DNA of 37,405 nucleotides, from the NCBI GenBank assembly GCA_020049465.1, contig JAIFKS010000016.1:1-37405 (forward strand), given 5' to 3'. The DNA is from a bacterium. GTDB lineage: Bacteria; Krumholzibacteriota; Krumholzibacteriia; LZORAL124-64-63. Within the stretch, counting starts at the first letter, position 1; each line of letters begins with the position of its first letter. The notes under the pieces were generated by a model. It was given only the letters and a program-made list of their open reading frames with translations. It did no database searches and was not told the DNA's origin. Positions 24,115-33,417 of the stretch are shown in pieces. A program made the translations under genes and the position numbers.

Positions 24115-25166
24115 GGCTGCCCTCCCTCACCGGTCACGGCCTGCGGCCGGCGCCACAACGGCGAAAGATCGACCGAGATGTGATGAATGACGCCGAAACT
24201 GCCCATGTCGCTGTAGGCGTAATCGACGCGGATCAGCAGTTGATGGCGCTCGACCTGCAGGCCGAAGCCGGCCGCCAGGCCGCCTTCGGGGCGGTTGGTC
24301 TCGTAACCCGCCCGAAGAAACAACTGGCGCCGCACAGCCAGTTCGCCGCCCATGCGGAAGCTCTCCGAATAGTCCGACGGGTGGTTGAAGTCGGCCGTCG
24401 TGAGCAGCGACAGCTTCGGCGACAGGTCCCACGTCTTGGCGGCCCCGAAGGCCCCGACCGTCGGCGCCGGAAAGCTCTGGAATTCCGGTGCCGGCACGTA
24501 GCCGTCCGGTGCCGCCGGCGGCGAACCGGCCGGCCGGATGTCGCCGCCGAAATTGCGCACCGTGAATCCGACCCGCATGTCACCGACGCCGACGTAATAC
24601 AGGATGCCGAGGTCGGCCAGAAACGCCTTCGTCTGGTACTGGTCCAGGTTTTCCTGGAAGTACTTCAGGGTGGCGCCGATCGAAAAGCGATCGGTCATGG
24701 CCCGCGCCACGCTGGCTCCGACAAAGAACTGGTTCGCGTCGAAGTACTGCCCGGTGCCTTCCTGGTGCAGTTCGTCGGTCCGCAGGATGTCGCCCGAGCG
24801 AAGCGCGCCGAACATAAGCCCCTGCGCGAAGTTCTGTCCGCGGCGATGGTAGGCCGCGTAATCCACGTCGATGTCGGCCGTCCAGGCGACATGACTGGCG
24901 AAATAGTTGCTTCGGCCCGGCGAGCGCATCATGCCCGCGGGATTCCAGAAAATGGCGGCTCCGTCGGTCGAAAGTGCCGAATAGGCCTGGCCCAGGGCCA
25001 CCGCGCGTCCCCCGACGGGGATTCGCAGGAACTGGGCGCTGGACGTACCCGCATTCTCTTCGCCGAAGAGCCGGAGCATGTCGCCGGCCCGGGCGGGCGT
25101 CGCCACCCACAGCAGCGAAGCGGCGGCCAGGGCCAGACACGAACGGGTCGCGCGCGTTCCTACCAT
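24111..25166 (-). CDS. PorV/PorQ family outer-membrane beta-barrel protein
   Basis: The 351-residue product has a signal peptide (about 1-27, ending PARA). Repeated amphipathic strands of a FadL-like barrel follow, with family signatures FLRIPVGGRAVALGQAYSA and DGAAIFWNPAGM near the N terminus. PorV in Bacteroidota is the outer-membrane partner that shuttles type IX cargo; PorQ is a paralogue. The frame is open far upstream into the receptor gene, but the ATG at 25166 starts the signal peptide and overlaps the receptor stop by seven bases. Its neighbours, a TonB-dependent receptor and a secreted protein with a type IX-like tail, support a transport or secretion role. No PorU, PorK-PorN or SprA gene is in the window. 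Confidence 0.88.
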   Translation of the reverse strand: MVGTRATRSCLALAAASLLWVATPARAGDMLRLFGEENAGTSSAQFLRIPVGGRAVALGQAYSALSTDGAAIFWNPAGMMRSPGRSNYFASHVAWTADIDVDYAAYHRRGQNFAQGLMFGALRSGDILRTDELHQEGTGQYFDANQFFVGASVARAMTDRFSIGATLKYFQENLDQYQTKAFLADLGILYYVGVGDMRVGFTVRNFGGDIRPAGSPPAAPDGYVPAPEFQSFPAPTVGAFGAAKTWDLSPKLSLLTTADFNHPSDYSESFRMGGELAVRRQLFLRAGYETNRPEGGLAAGFGLQVERHQLLIRVDYAYSDMGSFGVIHHISVDLSPLWRRPQAVTGEGGQP

Positions 25167-28033
25167 GCGTAGCTCACCCCCCACAGGATCGTCAGCGGAT
25201 CCTCGATGTAGCTGGGATCCACCACACTGGTGGCGTACGGCTCGCTGTCGGTCGTGAAGCCTTCCTCGCCTTGCGGCTCGGTCCAGCCCGGGTTGAAGTC
25301 GCCCAATTTGTAGCCGTCGCCGGTCCAGGGATTGATGCGCCGGTAGTTCTTGCGGTTGAGCAGGTTCCGGATTTCCAGAGACAGCGTCAGGCGCTCGCGC
25401 TCGCGGAACTTCCAGAACTTGTTGAACCGGACGTTCAGCGACGACTTGTACGGGCCGGTGCGGCTGTACTCGGAGCCGCGCTGGTAGGTGCTCACGCCGA
25501 GGTACCGCATGGGCGTGTACCGCTGACCCGCCTCGGCCTGCAGCAGCAGGTTCAGGCTCCAGTTGGGCGGCACCTGCCAGCCGAAGACCACCGGACGGTC
25601 CTTCTCGAACACCGAGAGGTCGGCATTGACGCTGACGGCCCACGGTTTGTCCCACAGGAGCGGCGAGCGCGTCAGACTGCCGAGGTTCGCCGAACCGTCG
25701 TATTCCTGCCCGAACGAGGCCTGCAGATATGCCTCGTCGGCCGAGCTGTTGGTGCCGGTCGAGCGCTGGATCTCCAGGTTGGCCGAGCCGCTCAGCCACC
25801 GTGTCGTGCGCTTGACGATCGACAATTCCATGCCCAGGCTGCGTGCCGAATCGCCGTTGAAGTAGCGGACCGGGTTGATGGTCGTCGTGCCGGTGTCGTT
25901 GGGATCGGGCGTATCCTCGGCGAAGACGAAGACCGAATTCATCGACACGCTCTTGGCGTAGTCGAAGATGTCGCGGTTGAAGAACGTCAACCCGGCGCTC
26001 CACAGGCCGCCGAATTCGTGCTGGATGCCCGTCTCGTATTCGACGGTGATCTTGGGGTTGAGGTTCGGATTCCCCAGCAACTGGACCTTGGTCGCCGAAG
26101 TGGCCGTCAGCTGCGGGTACACGTACAGGAAGCGCGGCCACTGGTTGAAGTGCCCGTAGTTGAAGAAGAACTTGTCGCGCTCGGTGACCTTGAAACTCAG
26201 GCCCAGGCGGGGCGACAGGCGCACCTTCCAGTTGCGACCCAACGCGCGCGAGGTCCCGGCGTAGAATTCATCGGCCATGTCGCTGGTGATGAACAGGTAG
26301 TCGTCCGGGTGCGTCATCACATCCTCGACTTCGCGCCCCGGCGCCCAGAAGTCCGAGCGGAACCCGGCGTTGAGGATCAATCCCCTGTACTCGAGCTTGT
26401 CCTGGAAATAGGCCGCGCCGGTGACCGGGTGGGCGACGAAGATGTCCTCGCGGATGCCCAGCTTGCCGGGCGGCGGCGAAGCCAGCCCGCTGGCCAGGTC
26501 GATCAGCTGGATCTCGGTCGCCGACAGTTCCAGGCCGGTCTTGAACTCGTTGTGGCCGCCGCCCATGAACGAGTAGGCGCCCTTGAGCGTGTACGACTCC
26601 GAGTAGTGGTCGTGCCAGCGGTCTTCGCTGCCGGTCACCTGTCCGGTCAGGTTGCCCACGTTGCCGCGCGGCTCGTAGGTCGTGTAGTCGTCGTTGCCGT
26701 TGACGTTCGTGTGCTGCCGCGTGAAATTGCGGCCCAGCGTGATGTCGAACCACGACTTGTCGCTCAGCACCTGCCGGTAATAGGCCTGGGTCAGGATGTT
26801 CTCGTTGGTGAACGTCGCGTATTTGTCCAGGTTGCGCAGGAAGTTGAACGGGTAGCCCTCGCCCGCCAGATCGAAGCCCTGGCTGATGCTGATGTTGCGG
26901 CTGACGTTCAGGTTGATCTTGCGGGACGGGTCCAGGTTCCACGTCCACTTGGCCATGCCGTTCCAGTTGTTGTCCTCGCGCGGCGCCCAGAAGTCCTGGT
27001 CGTACAGCGGCGACTCCAGGCGGTTCTGACGGCTGAAGATCGGCAGGTAGCCGTCCTTGGTTTCCAGCGAACCGCTGACCAGCAGATACTGCGTGCCCGG
27101 CAGACCGAGGCCCAGCTTCCGCAAACCCGCCGCCAGCGGGTCGGGGCCCGACAGCGAAGCCTTGAAGATGTCGATGTTCTGGGGTTCGTTGAACGCGGTC
27201 AGGTCCCGCCAGTCCGTATAGTCGTCCTTGGGCACCGGATTCCACAGGTAGTCGCGCTTGAAGCTGGCGCGCGCCTCAAGGTAGTCGTTGCCTTCCTTGG
27301 TGGTGACATTGACCACGCCGCTGACGGCCTGGCCGTGCTCGGCGTTGAAGCCGCCGGTCAGCACCTCGATCTCGTTGATGATCGCGGGATCCATCTGGTA
27401 TCCGTAGCCGCCGCCGCCGAGCGGGTCGTTCACGGCCATGCCGTCGACCACGAACATGGTGTCGTCGGCGCGGCCGCCGCGGATATGGATCTCGTTGTCC
27501 TGCATGGTGACGCCGGGCTGCAGCGCGATCATGTCGACCATCTGGTCCAGCGGCATGGCCGACAGCTGCTGGGCGCTCAGGAAATGGCTGCTGCCGGTGC
27601 GGTCGACTTCGATCAGCGCGCGCTCGGCGGCGATCTCCAGCGTCTCGGCCATGATGGCCTGTACTTCCAGGTGGAAGTCCAGGTTCACGACTTCGCCCGG
27701 GCGCAGCGTGACCGTCTGCGAACCCACACCGTAGGAGATGTACGACGCCTTCACCGTGTAGGTGCCGGCCCGCAGGCCGCGCATGATGTAGAAGCCGTCG
27801 GTGAAAGCCATGGTGCCGGAATTCGTGCCGGCGATGAAGACGTTCGTGTAGGGCATCGTCTCGCCGGATTCGGCGTCGAAGATGCGGCCCTTGATCGTGC
27901 ACGGGGACAGCGGATCGACGGTCGTCGCAGCGGTTCCCGCTCCGGTCGGCGGAGAGGCCGTCTGGGCCGTCGCTCCGACGGCACCCAGCAGCGAAAGCAG
28001 CAGCAACGCCGCCGAAAATCGACGAATCCTCAC
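25160..28033 (-). CDS. TonB-dependent receptor with carboxypeptidase-regulatory-like domain
   Basis: This is a large outer-membrane transporter of 957 residues powered by TonB-ExbBD. It has a signal peptide (about 1-24), a carboxypeptidase-regulatory-like domain (about 45-125: IKGRIFDAESGETMPYTNV) and a plug domain (about 150-265) with IHIRGGRADDTMFVVDGM and GQAVSGVVNVTTKEG. A long beta-barrel follows and ends in the aromatic tail WGVSYAW. The start codon is GTG at 28033, overlapping the upstream lipoprotein stop as GTGA. The architecture matches FCB-group receptors of the SusC or CirA-like class, but no SusD homologue is present. The substrate is unknown, and the linked lipoproteins may act as surface partners. 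Confidence 0.95.
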   Translation of the reverse strand: MRIRRFSAALLLLSLLGAVGATAQTASPPTGAGTAATTVDPLSPCTIKGRIFDAESGETMPYTNVFIAGTNSGTMAFTDGFYIMRGLRAGTYTVKASYISYGVGSQTVTLRPGEVVNLDFHLEVQAIMAETLEIAAERALIEVDRTGSSHFLSAQQLSAMPLDQMVDMIALQPGVTMQDNEIHIRGGRADDTMFVVDGMAVNDPLGGGGYGYQMDPAIINEIEVLTGGFNAEHGQAVSGVVNVTTKEGNDYLEARASFKRDYLWNPVPKDDYTDWRDLTAFNEPQNIDIFKASLSGPDPLAAGLRKLGLGLPGTQYLLVSGSLETKDGYLPIFSRQNRLESPLYDQDFWAPREDNNWNGMAKWTWNLDPSRKINLNVSRNISISQGFDLAGEGYPFNFLRNLDKYATFTNENILTQAYYRQVLSDKSWFDITLGRNFTRQHTNVNGNDDYTTYEPRGNVGNLTGQVTGSEDRWHDHYSESYTLKGAYSFMGGGHNEFKTGLELSATEIQLIDLASGLASPPPGKLGIREDIFVAHPVTGAAYFQDKLEYRGLILNAGFRSDFWAPGREVEDVMTHPDDYLFITSDMADEFYAGTSRALGRNWKVRLSPRLGLSFKVTERDKFFFNYGHFNQWPRFLYVYPQLTATSATKVQLLGNPNLNPKITVEYETGIQHEFGGLWSAGLTFFNRDIFDYAKSVSMNSVFVFAEDTPDPNDTGTTTINPVRYFNGDSARSLGMELSIVKRTTRWLSGSANLEIQRSTGTNSSADEAYLQASFGQEYDGSANLGSLTRSPLLWDKPWAVSVNADLSVFEKDRPVVFGWQVPPNWSLNLLLQAEAGQRYTPMRYLGVSTYQRGSEYSRTGPYKSSLNVRFNKFWKFRERERLTLSLEIRNLLNRKNYRRINPWTGDGYKLGDFNPGWTEPQGEEGFTTDSEPYATSVVDPSYIEDPLTILWGVSYAW

Positions 28034-29646
28034 GGCGCGACCACCCCCAGCTCGGATTCCAGGATGGCGCCGAGCACCGCCGACACCTGCGCCGCGTCGA
28101 AGAAGTCCAGTTGCACGCTGAGGCCCACGAACCGCGCCTGCGCTTCCAGGGTCCGCGAAGGCACCCGCACGCCGATCATCGGATCAAAGGGCGGCTGCGA
28201 CGGCCGCGGCGGAACCCCGTAGCACTGGCAGGTCTCCATCCGGTACAACGCCTCGTTGTCGACGCCGGACTTGAGCAGCATGCCCACGCCGCCGACCGTC
28301 GCGATGCGCGTCGTCGCCATGTCGGGCAGCGCGCCGCCCTGGTGCAGGGCGAATTTGCCCGCCGGGAGGTACAGGGGCGCCGCCGGCGACGGTGAGGGGC
28401 TGACCCCGACCACGACCTGCAGAAACGCCTGAGTCAATCCGTTGGTCTGCCCCACGAGGCCCTTCGAGACGAACAGGACGGCGCCGGGCTCCGAACCGTC
28501 GACGGGCCACATGTACTGCTGAAGAACGCCGTTGAGTGCCGACGCCCGGGCGATGTTCGCGCTGCCGGAACCCGAGTCGACCCAGAGTACGGCGTCGAAT
28601 TTCCGGAACGAATCGAGCAGGACCGACGGAGAGTCGGGCGAACCGACGACCCAGAACGCGTACCGGTCCCAGCCGCCGACGCCGTAATGAGTGTCGAGGA
28701 TGGTTTCGTAGAAGGCGCGTTGCGTCGGGCTGAGCCCCTCCCCGAGGAAGAGGACCGGGCCCCGCGGTTCGCGAACTTCCCAGGTGTAGCTGAAGGACGC
28801 GTCCGAAAAGGCCTCGTCCTTGACGGAGATGCGCAACGTGCGCGCCGGGCCCGGCGGGACATCGCTCAGCGAGATCGTGAACTGCTTGATCTCGGCGCTC
28901 GAATTGAACGGCACGCGCACCCAGCCGATGGCCGGATCGGCGTCCGGATCATCCTCTTCGAAGGTGATCTCCGGCTCGCCATCGGCCAGCGTGTACCGGT
29001 AGAAATCATCCATCGTCTCGGCGCCGTCCAGGTCCAGGGCGAACATCCGGAAGTTCATCGGGCCCCAGTTGTAGTACATGGTGTCGACGGCGGCGTTGGG
29101 GTCCAGCGTGACGTTGCCGGACGCGTCGATCAGTTCGCGCTGCAGATTGCGCAGCGGGTCGAAGTCGCTCTGGAAATTCACCGCCGGCGGAAAGTTCCGC
29201 AGCGGCACGAACTGGACGACGGTGTCGCTGAGCGCCCCGCGGTCGTCCCGGCAGACCAGCAGGAAGGTGGCTTCGGCGTTGCCCTGGTCGTCCGGGGCGA
29301 ACGTCATCGTGGTGTCGGTGCTGGTGGTCGTGTCCCAGGCGGCGGGCACGTCGGCGTCGGTCCGTACCGAGACGTAGAACTCCCGGACCCAGCCGTCCGA
29401 ATCGGTGCCGCTCCAGCGGAACGTGCGCTGGTAGTAGCTCGTCGGATTCAGGGCGCCGCCCGGTTCCACCGGCCCCACGAAGAGACGCACCTGCGGCGGC
29501 TGGTTGGCCACCGTCGTCGGGTCGAACGGCTCGTTGGCCGCGCAGCCCGCGATGATGGCCGCGGCCGCGCCCGTCAGCGCCAGCAGGGCAGGCAGCAGGA
29601 TCGGCCAGGGCCGGTCCGCACGGAGGGCTGGGAGCAGGCGTCTCAC
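28030..29646 (-). CDS. Lipoprotein with Ig-like N-terminal domain and unassigned C-terminal domain
   Basis: This 538-residue protein has a lipoprotein signal ending IIAGC near residue 34. A beta-sandwich-like domain follows (about 48-150) with NQPPQVRLFVGP and FRWSGTDSDGWVREFYVSV, a pattern seen in FCB-group surface proteins. A middle region is rich in Asp and Glu. From about residue 310 a different segment begins with GPVLFLGEGLSPTQRAFYET and FDAVLWVDSGSG, which may be an alpha/beta fold like a glutamine-amidotransferase-type domain; I am not sure of this. The start is GTG at 29646, overlapping the upstream gene as GTGA. Its place directly before the TonB receptor suggests a surface partner comparable in position, not sequence, to SusD. 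Confidence 0.85.
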   Translation of the reverse strand: MRRLLPALRADRPWPILLPALLALTGAAAAIIAGCAANEPFDPTTVANQPPQVRLFVGPVEPGGALNPTSYYQRTFRWSGTDSDGWVREFYVSVRTDADVPAAWDTTTSTDTTMTFAPDDQGNAEATFLLVCRDDRGALSDTVVQFVPLRNFPPAVNFQSDFDPLRNLQRELIDASGNVTLDPNAAVDTMYYNWGPMNFRMFALDLDGAETMDDFYRYTLADGEPEITFEEDDPDADPAIGWVRVPFNSSAEIKQFTISLSDVPPGPARTLRISVKDEAFSDASFSYTWEVREPRGPVLFLGEGLSPTQRAFYETILDTHYGVGGWDRYAFWVVGSPDSPSVLLDSFRKFDAVLWVDSGSGSANIARASALNGVLQQYMWPVDGSEPGAVLFVSKGLVGQTNGLTQAFLQVVVGVSPSPSPAAPLYLPAGKFALHQGGALPDMATTRIATVGGVGMLLKSGVDNEALYRMETCQCYGVPPRPSQPPFDPMIGVRVPSRTLEAQARFVGLSVQLDFFDAAQVSAVLGAILESELGVVAP

Positions 29647-31637
29647 TTGATGATCACCAGCTTCCCGCGCTGGACTTCGCCGGTGGCGAGGTCGGTGACG
29701 GCGTAGATGTACAGTCCGGAGGCGATGGCGCGCACCGGCTCGCTGATCAGATCCCAGGCTTCCTGCCCCGAGTTCGGATCGTCGTGCTCAAGGGTCTTGA
29801 TCAGGTCGCCCGCCAGCGTGAACACCTGGATGCGGCTGCGGGCCGGCAATCCGGTGAACCAGATTTTGCGCCCGGTTTCGGCGGTGCCGGCGGTGGACCG
29901 CGAATCGAACAGCGAGGCGGCGCGGTACGGGTTCGGGTAGACCCCGACGGTGCCCGTCGCCCCGCTGTCCGCGGCGCCCGGCCCCGGGTACACCAGATTC
30001 GAGTTCTCGTTGAACCCGCTCTCGAATTCGGGCAGACCGTCCTGGATGTCCGGCGCGCTGAAGGTCGTCACGGCGTACCAGTAGGGGAAGCCGTCCAGCA
30101 GCCCGTTGTCCACGAAGCGGCGCCGGCCCTGCTCGTCCCGGGGAGGCAGTCCGGTGTCGAAGCCGATGCCGTCGATGCGGTCGAACTGCGCCACCATGGT
30201 GGCCGTCTCGAACGGGTTGCCCGCGAGCGACACGGCCTGATAGCGATAGACGCGGTAGCCCTGGAAGTCCTCGCGGCCCGTGATCAGGCTGATGTGGTGC
30301 TCGGGCGAGCGCAATCCGCTGTCCGTGGGCAGCGGCTGACCATCGCTATCCAGCGAGTCGCCGGCGGCCCACGCGATGATGACCGAATTGTTCTGCGTCG
30401 AGAACTCCAGGCGCGGCGAAGGGGGGCCCGACGGAATGGTGAACCCGTCGTTGTAGGCCACCTGCGCCACCTTGCTGTTGGACAGCAGGCTCACCGAATC
30501 GGGCGCGGCCACGATGGCGAACGTGATCGAAAGCGTGTCCCCCGGGGCCCAGGTCGGGAAGGGGCCCGTCGACATGGTGGTGACCCAGTTGCCTGCCGCC
30601 GCGTAGTTGAACGCGGGCTTCTCGCCGACGTCGAAGTTCCCGTTGCTCATGATCTGGTACTTGCCGGGCAGCTTGACGCCGGGATCATCCGGGTTCTCGA
30701 ACTCGTCGTCGCGTTCGGGCACGCCGCGGAAACGCCAGGCGTTGTAGGACACCGGCGCGATCGTGTCGATGGCCGCGGGCGCGATGTTGGTCCCCAGCAA
30801 CCGGTAGCCGATCCAGCTGGTGGCCAGGCCTTCGTCGCCGTCCGCGTCGTGCTCGTAGGCCATCCAGATATCCGGATCCGTGGGCACGGTGTAGGCCGGA
30901 TCGACGACGCCTTCGGGACCCCAGGCGCCGTTCAGGTCGTCCGAGAAATCCCAGCGATCGATAGCCTGCGAATCGTAGGGCGTCTTGTACTCCGTGTTGC
31001 CGACGGAGGTGTCGATCCAGAGCCCCAGATAGACGTCGCGCAACTCGCCGGCGCTGACGTTGATCAGCGTGTAGTCCATGATCACGAAATCGTCGGCGAA
31101 GGGATTGCCCCAGGCCAGCGCGCGCAACCGGACCTTGACGCCCATCTGCGTGTGGTTGCCCGATTCGACAACGGTGTAGTCGTCGAAGAACACTTCGATG
31201 TGCTGCGTGGCCAGGGCCGCCGGGTTGTAGTTGTCGGCGTTCTGGCTGTTCGACCAGACGCGTACGAAATTCTCGGGGTTGTTCGGGCTGTCGGAATCGT
31301 AGAAATCCTCGAACTCCCGGATGTCGTCGCCTTCCTGCAGACCGTTGGCGTCCTGGGCGCCGGTCGAGACGTTCAGCGTGCCGTCAGGCGTGCGGGCCCC
31401 GACCCAGATGCCGCCGCGGTAGATGTGCTCGACGTTGCTGTAGAGCGGGTACTCGCCGGAAGGCTGGTTGCGGTTGCTGAAGGCGTTGCCGAAATAGCCG
31501 AGATTCGTCAGCGTGATGCCGAGCAGGCCGACGTCCGTCAACAGGTTGGTGCGCGGTTCGGCCAGGGCGGACGTCGCCGACACGACGACCAGCAGCGTGG
31601 TCACCAGGCGGGTCAGGAGAAGACGGGGCAGTTTCAA
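29643..31637 (-). CDS. Secreted protein with type IX-like C-terminal sorting domain
   Basis: The 664-residue protein has a signal peptide (MKLPRLLLTRLVTTLLVVVS, cleavage after ALA). A large beta-rich region begins with LGYFGNAFSNRNQPSGEYPL and IYRGGIWVGAR, and a fibronectin-like segment lies around 430-540. The last 100 residues start with VGVYPNPY (Tyr567) and end with GLYIYAVTD and the basic tail RGKLVIIK, the layout of type IX secretion C-terminal domains and the related FlgD-like fold. I start at TTG 31637 because GGAG precedes it and the signal peptide follows; the open frame to 32093 has no such support. It is the first gene of the receptor/PorV operon. Cargo status is inferred from the tail and the neighbouring PorV gene. 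Confidence 0.85.
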   Translation of the reverse strand: MKLPRLLLTRLVTTLLVVVSATSALAEPRTNLLTDVGLLGITLTNLGYFGNAFSNRNQPSGEYPLYSNVEHIYRGGIWVGARTPDGTLNVSTGAQDANGLQEGDDIREFEDFYDSDSPNNPENFVRVWSNSQNADNYNPAALATQHIEVFFDDYTVVESGNHTQMGVKVRLRALAWGNPFADDFVIMDYTLINVSAGELRDVYLGLWIDTSVGNTEYKTPYDSQAIDRWDFSDDLNGAWGPEGVVDPAYTVPTDPDIWMAYEHDADGDEGLATSWIGYRLLGTNIAPAAIDTIAPVSYNAWRFRGVPERDDEFENPDDPGVKLPGKYQIMSNGNFDVGEKPAFNYAAAGNWVTTMSTGPFPTWAPGDTLSITFAIVAAPDSVSLLSNSKVAQVAYNDGFTIPSGPPSPRLEFSTQNNSVIIAWAAGDSLDSDGQPLPTDSGLRSPEHHISLITGREDFQGYRVYRYQAVSLAGNPFETATMVAQFDRIDGIGFDTGLPPRDEQGRRRFVDNGLLDGFPYWYAVTTFSAPDIQDGLPEFESGFNENSNLVYPGPGAADSGATGTVGVYPNPYRAASLFDSRSTAGTAETGRKIWFTGLPARSRIQVFTLAGDLIKTLEHDDPNSGQEAWDLISEPVRAIASGLYIYAVTDLATGEVQRGKLVIIK

Positions 31638-31854
31638 CGTCGACTCCGCGAACCCGGCGGCCCGGGCGGGGCTGCCGGAGCCGGGCGTGTGGGGACGCCG
31701 GACCGGCGCGGCGGACCTTCTTGCCGAAGCGTTCCCGCCGACTGAGATTGAATCCGAACCGCTGGTCCGGGGTAAGTCGGGGAAAAGTACCTTCCGGCAA
31801 CGGCCCGTGTCAATCCGCCAACAGCTCGCGGAGCCCAAACCGCCGGGGAACTTC
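31638..31854. other. Divergent intergenic region between the TonB/PorV operon and pabBA
   Basis: These 217 bases separate two divergent start codons and should carry both promoters. I found no convincing -35/-10 pair on either strand and no strong palindrome. The right end supplies the GGGGA site of pabB and the left end the GGAG site of the secreted protein. Confidence 0.5.
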
Positions 31855-33417
31855 ATGAATATTCCGTTCACGCCCGCCTCCACCCGCCGCCGGCAGACCT
31901 CCGTGCCGGGCGGCGCACCCTTCTGGCGGTTCATCGAGCTGTTCCCGCCGCAGGAGGATGTCTTCCTCCTGGACAGCGCCCTGGCCGACGGAAACCTGGG
32001 TTGCTGGTCCTTCGCCGGCGGACAGCCGCTGGCCACGCTGACCGGAAGAAGGCGCCCCGGAGGGGCCGGGGGCCTGGCTCTGGAGTTGACCATCCGGCGC
32101 GAACCCGACGGCTCGACGCCCCCACGGCCGCGGCACCTGGCCTGGGACGGCGACCCTTTCGCGGCGCTGCGCGCGCTCCGGGACGCCTATCGTACCCTGC
32201 CGGCGGACGACGCTGACGACGCGCCCTTCGGCGGCGGCCTGGTCGGCTGGTTCGGCTACGGCGCGGCCTGGGCCCTCGAGCGCCTGCCCTGGCGGACGGA
32301 CCGGACAGAGCCCGCCGCGCCGGACCTGCTGTTCCTTGTCGTCGACGATGTGCTGCGCCACGACCACCGCACCGGGCAGACCACGCTGTCGGTGACTGGA
32401 CGCGGTCCCGATGACGCCGCCGCGGCGCTCGACATCGAGAACCGCGCCGACGACTGGCGGCTGCGCCTGGAACGATTCGCCGCACCGTCCCGCGGTCCGG
32501 AAAGGGACGCCCCTGCTGATGACCTCGTCTCTTCGTGCGCCGGTCCGCCGGACCTGTCCGGGATCGCTACGGCCTGCGACGAGACCGCCTACCGCGCCGC
32601 GGTCGGCCGCTGCCGTGATCACATCCTGGCCGGTGACGCCTTCGAAATCTGTCTGACACAGCAGATGACGGCGCCACTGCCCGCCGAGCCGTGGGACCTC
32701 TACCGCGCGCTGCGCGGCATCAATCCGGCTCCGTTCGCGGCCTTCCTGCGCAGCGGCGGCGTCGCGGTGGCCGGCGCCTCGCCCGAGCGCTTCCTGAGCC
32801 TGGATGCCTCCGGCCGCCTGGAAAGCCGCCCCATCAAGGGAACGCGCCCCCGCGGCTCGACGCCCGCCGAGGACGCGCGCCTGCGCGACGAACTGCGCGA
32901 CGCCGAAAAGGACGGGGCCGAGAACCTGATGATCGTCGATCTGGTCCGCAGCGACCTGGGGCGCGTGGCGCGCGTCGGCAGCGTGACCGTTCCCGAACTG
33001 CGGACCATCGAGTCCTACGCCACCGTGCACCAGATGGTCTCGACCGTGAGGGCGGAACTGCGCCCCGGCCTCGACGCGCTGGACGCGGTCCGGGCCTGCT
33101 TCCCCGGCGGATCGATGACGGGCGCGCCGAAGCTCGAGGCGATGGCCATCATCGAGTCGCTGGAGCCGTCGCCCCGGGGCGTGTATTCCGGGGCGCTGGG
33201 CTGGCTGGGCTACGACGGGGCGATGGACCTGAGCATCGTCATCCGCACGTTCGTGTGCGCGGGCGGCCAGGCTGCCTTCGGGGTGGGCGGCGCCGTCACC
33301 GCCGACTCGGAAGCGGGTGCCGAATACCGCGAGACCCTCGACAAGGCGCGGGCCCTGCTGGCAGCGCTGCGCTCGGCGCCGGCCTGCGCCGCGCCGGATG
33401 AAGGAGACCGTTCATGA
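31855..33417 (+). CDS. pabB: Aminodeoxychorismate synthase component I
   Basis: PabB turns chorismate and ammonia into 4-amino-4-deoxychorismate for folate synthesis. The 520-residue product has the chorismate-binding domain with FEICLTQQM, GASPERFL, RPIKGTRPRG, KDGAENLMIVDLVRSDLGRV, PGGSMTGAPK and a C-terminal GGAVTADSEAGAEYRE. Lys328 in PIKGT is the PabB-type nucleophile; anthranilate synthase TrpE has Ala there, so PabB is preferred. The ATG at 31855 has GGGGA upstream and the family's N-terminal domain follows. Its stop overlaps the pabA start as ATGA, so the subunits are made together. No pabC lyase gene follows. Confidence 0.94.
   Translation: MNIPFTPASTRRRQTSVPGGAPFWRFIELFPPQEDVFLLDSALADGNLGCWSFAGGQPLATLTGRRRPGGAGGLALELTIRREPDGSTPPRPRHLAWDGDPFAALRALRDAYRTLPADDADDAPFGGGLVGWFGYGAAWALERLPWRTDRTEPAAPDLLFLVVDDVLRHDHRTGQTTLSVTGRGPDDAAAALDIENRADDWRLRLERFAAPSRGPERDAPADDLVSSCAGPPDLSGIATACDETAYRAAVGRCRDHILAGDAFEICLTQQMTAPLPAEPWDLYRALRGINPAPFAAFLRSGGVAVAGASPERFLSLDASGRLESRPIKGTRPRGSTPAEDARLRDELRDAEKDGAENLMIVDLVRSDLGRVARVGSVTVPELRTIESYATVHQMVSTVRAELRPGLDALDAVRACFPGGSMTGAPKLEAMAIIESLEPSPRGVYSGALGWLGYDGAMDLSIVIRTFVCAGGQAAFGVGGAVTADSEAGAEYRETLDKARALLAALRSAPACAAPDEGDRS

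Noticed and set aside
25167..26141. Upstream extension of the PorV-like frame into the receptor gene
   Set aside because: The extension is compositionally shadow-like, while the ATG at 25166 gives a proper signal peptide.
24974..28222. Plus-strand open frame of 1082 codons opposite the TonB receptor
   Set aside because: The minus strand encodes a complete receptor with all domains. The plus-strand product is repetitive Val/Arg/Gly/Asp-rich shadow sequence.
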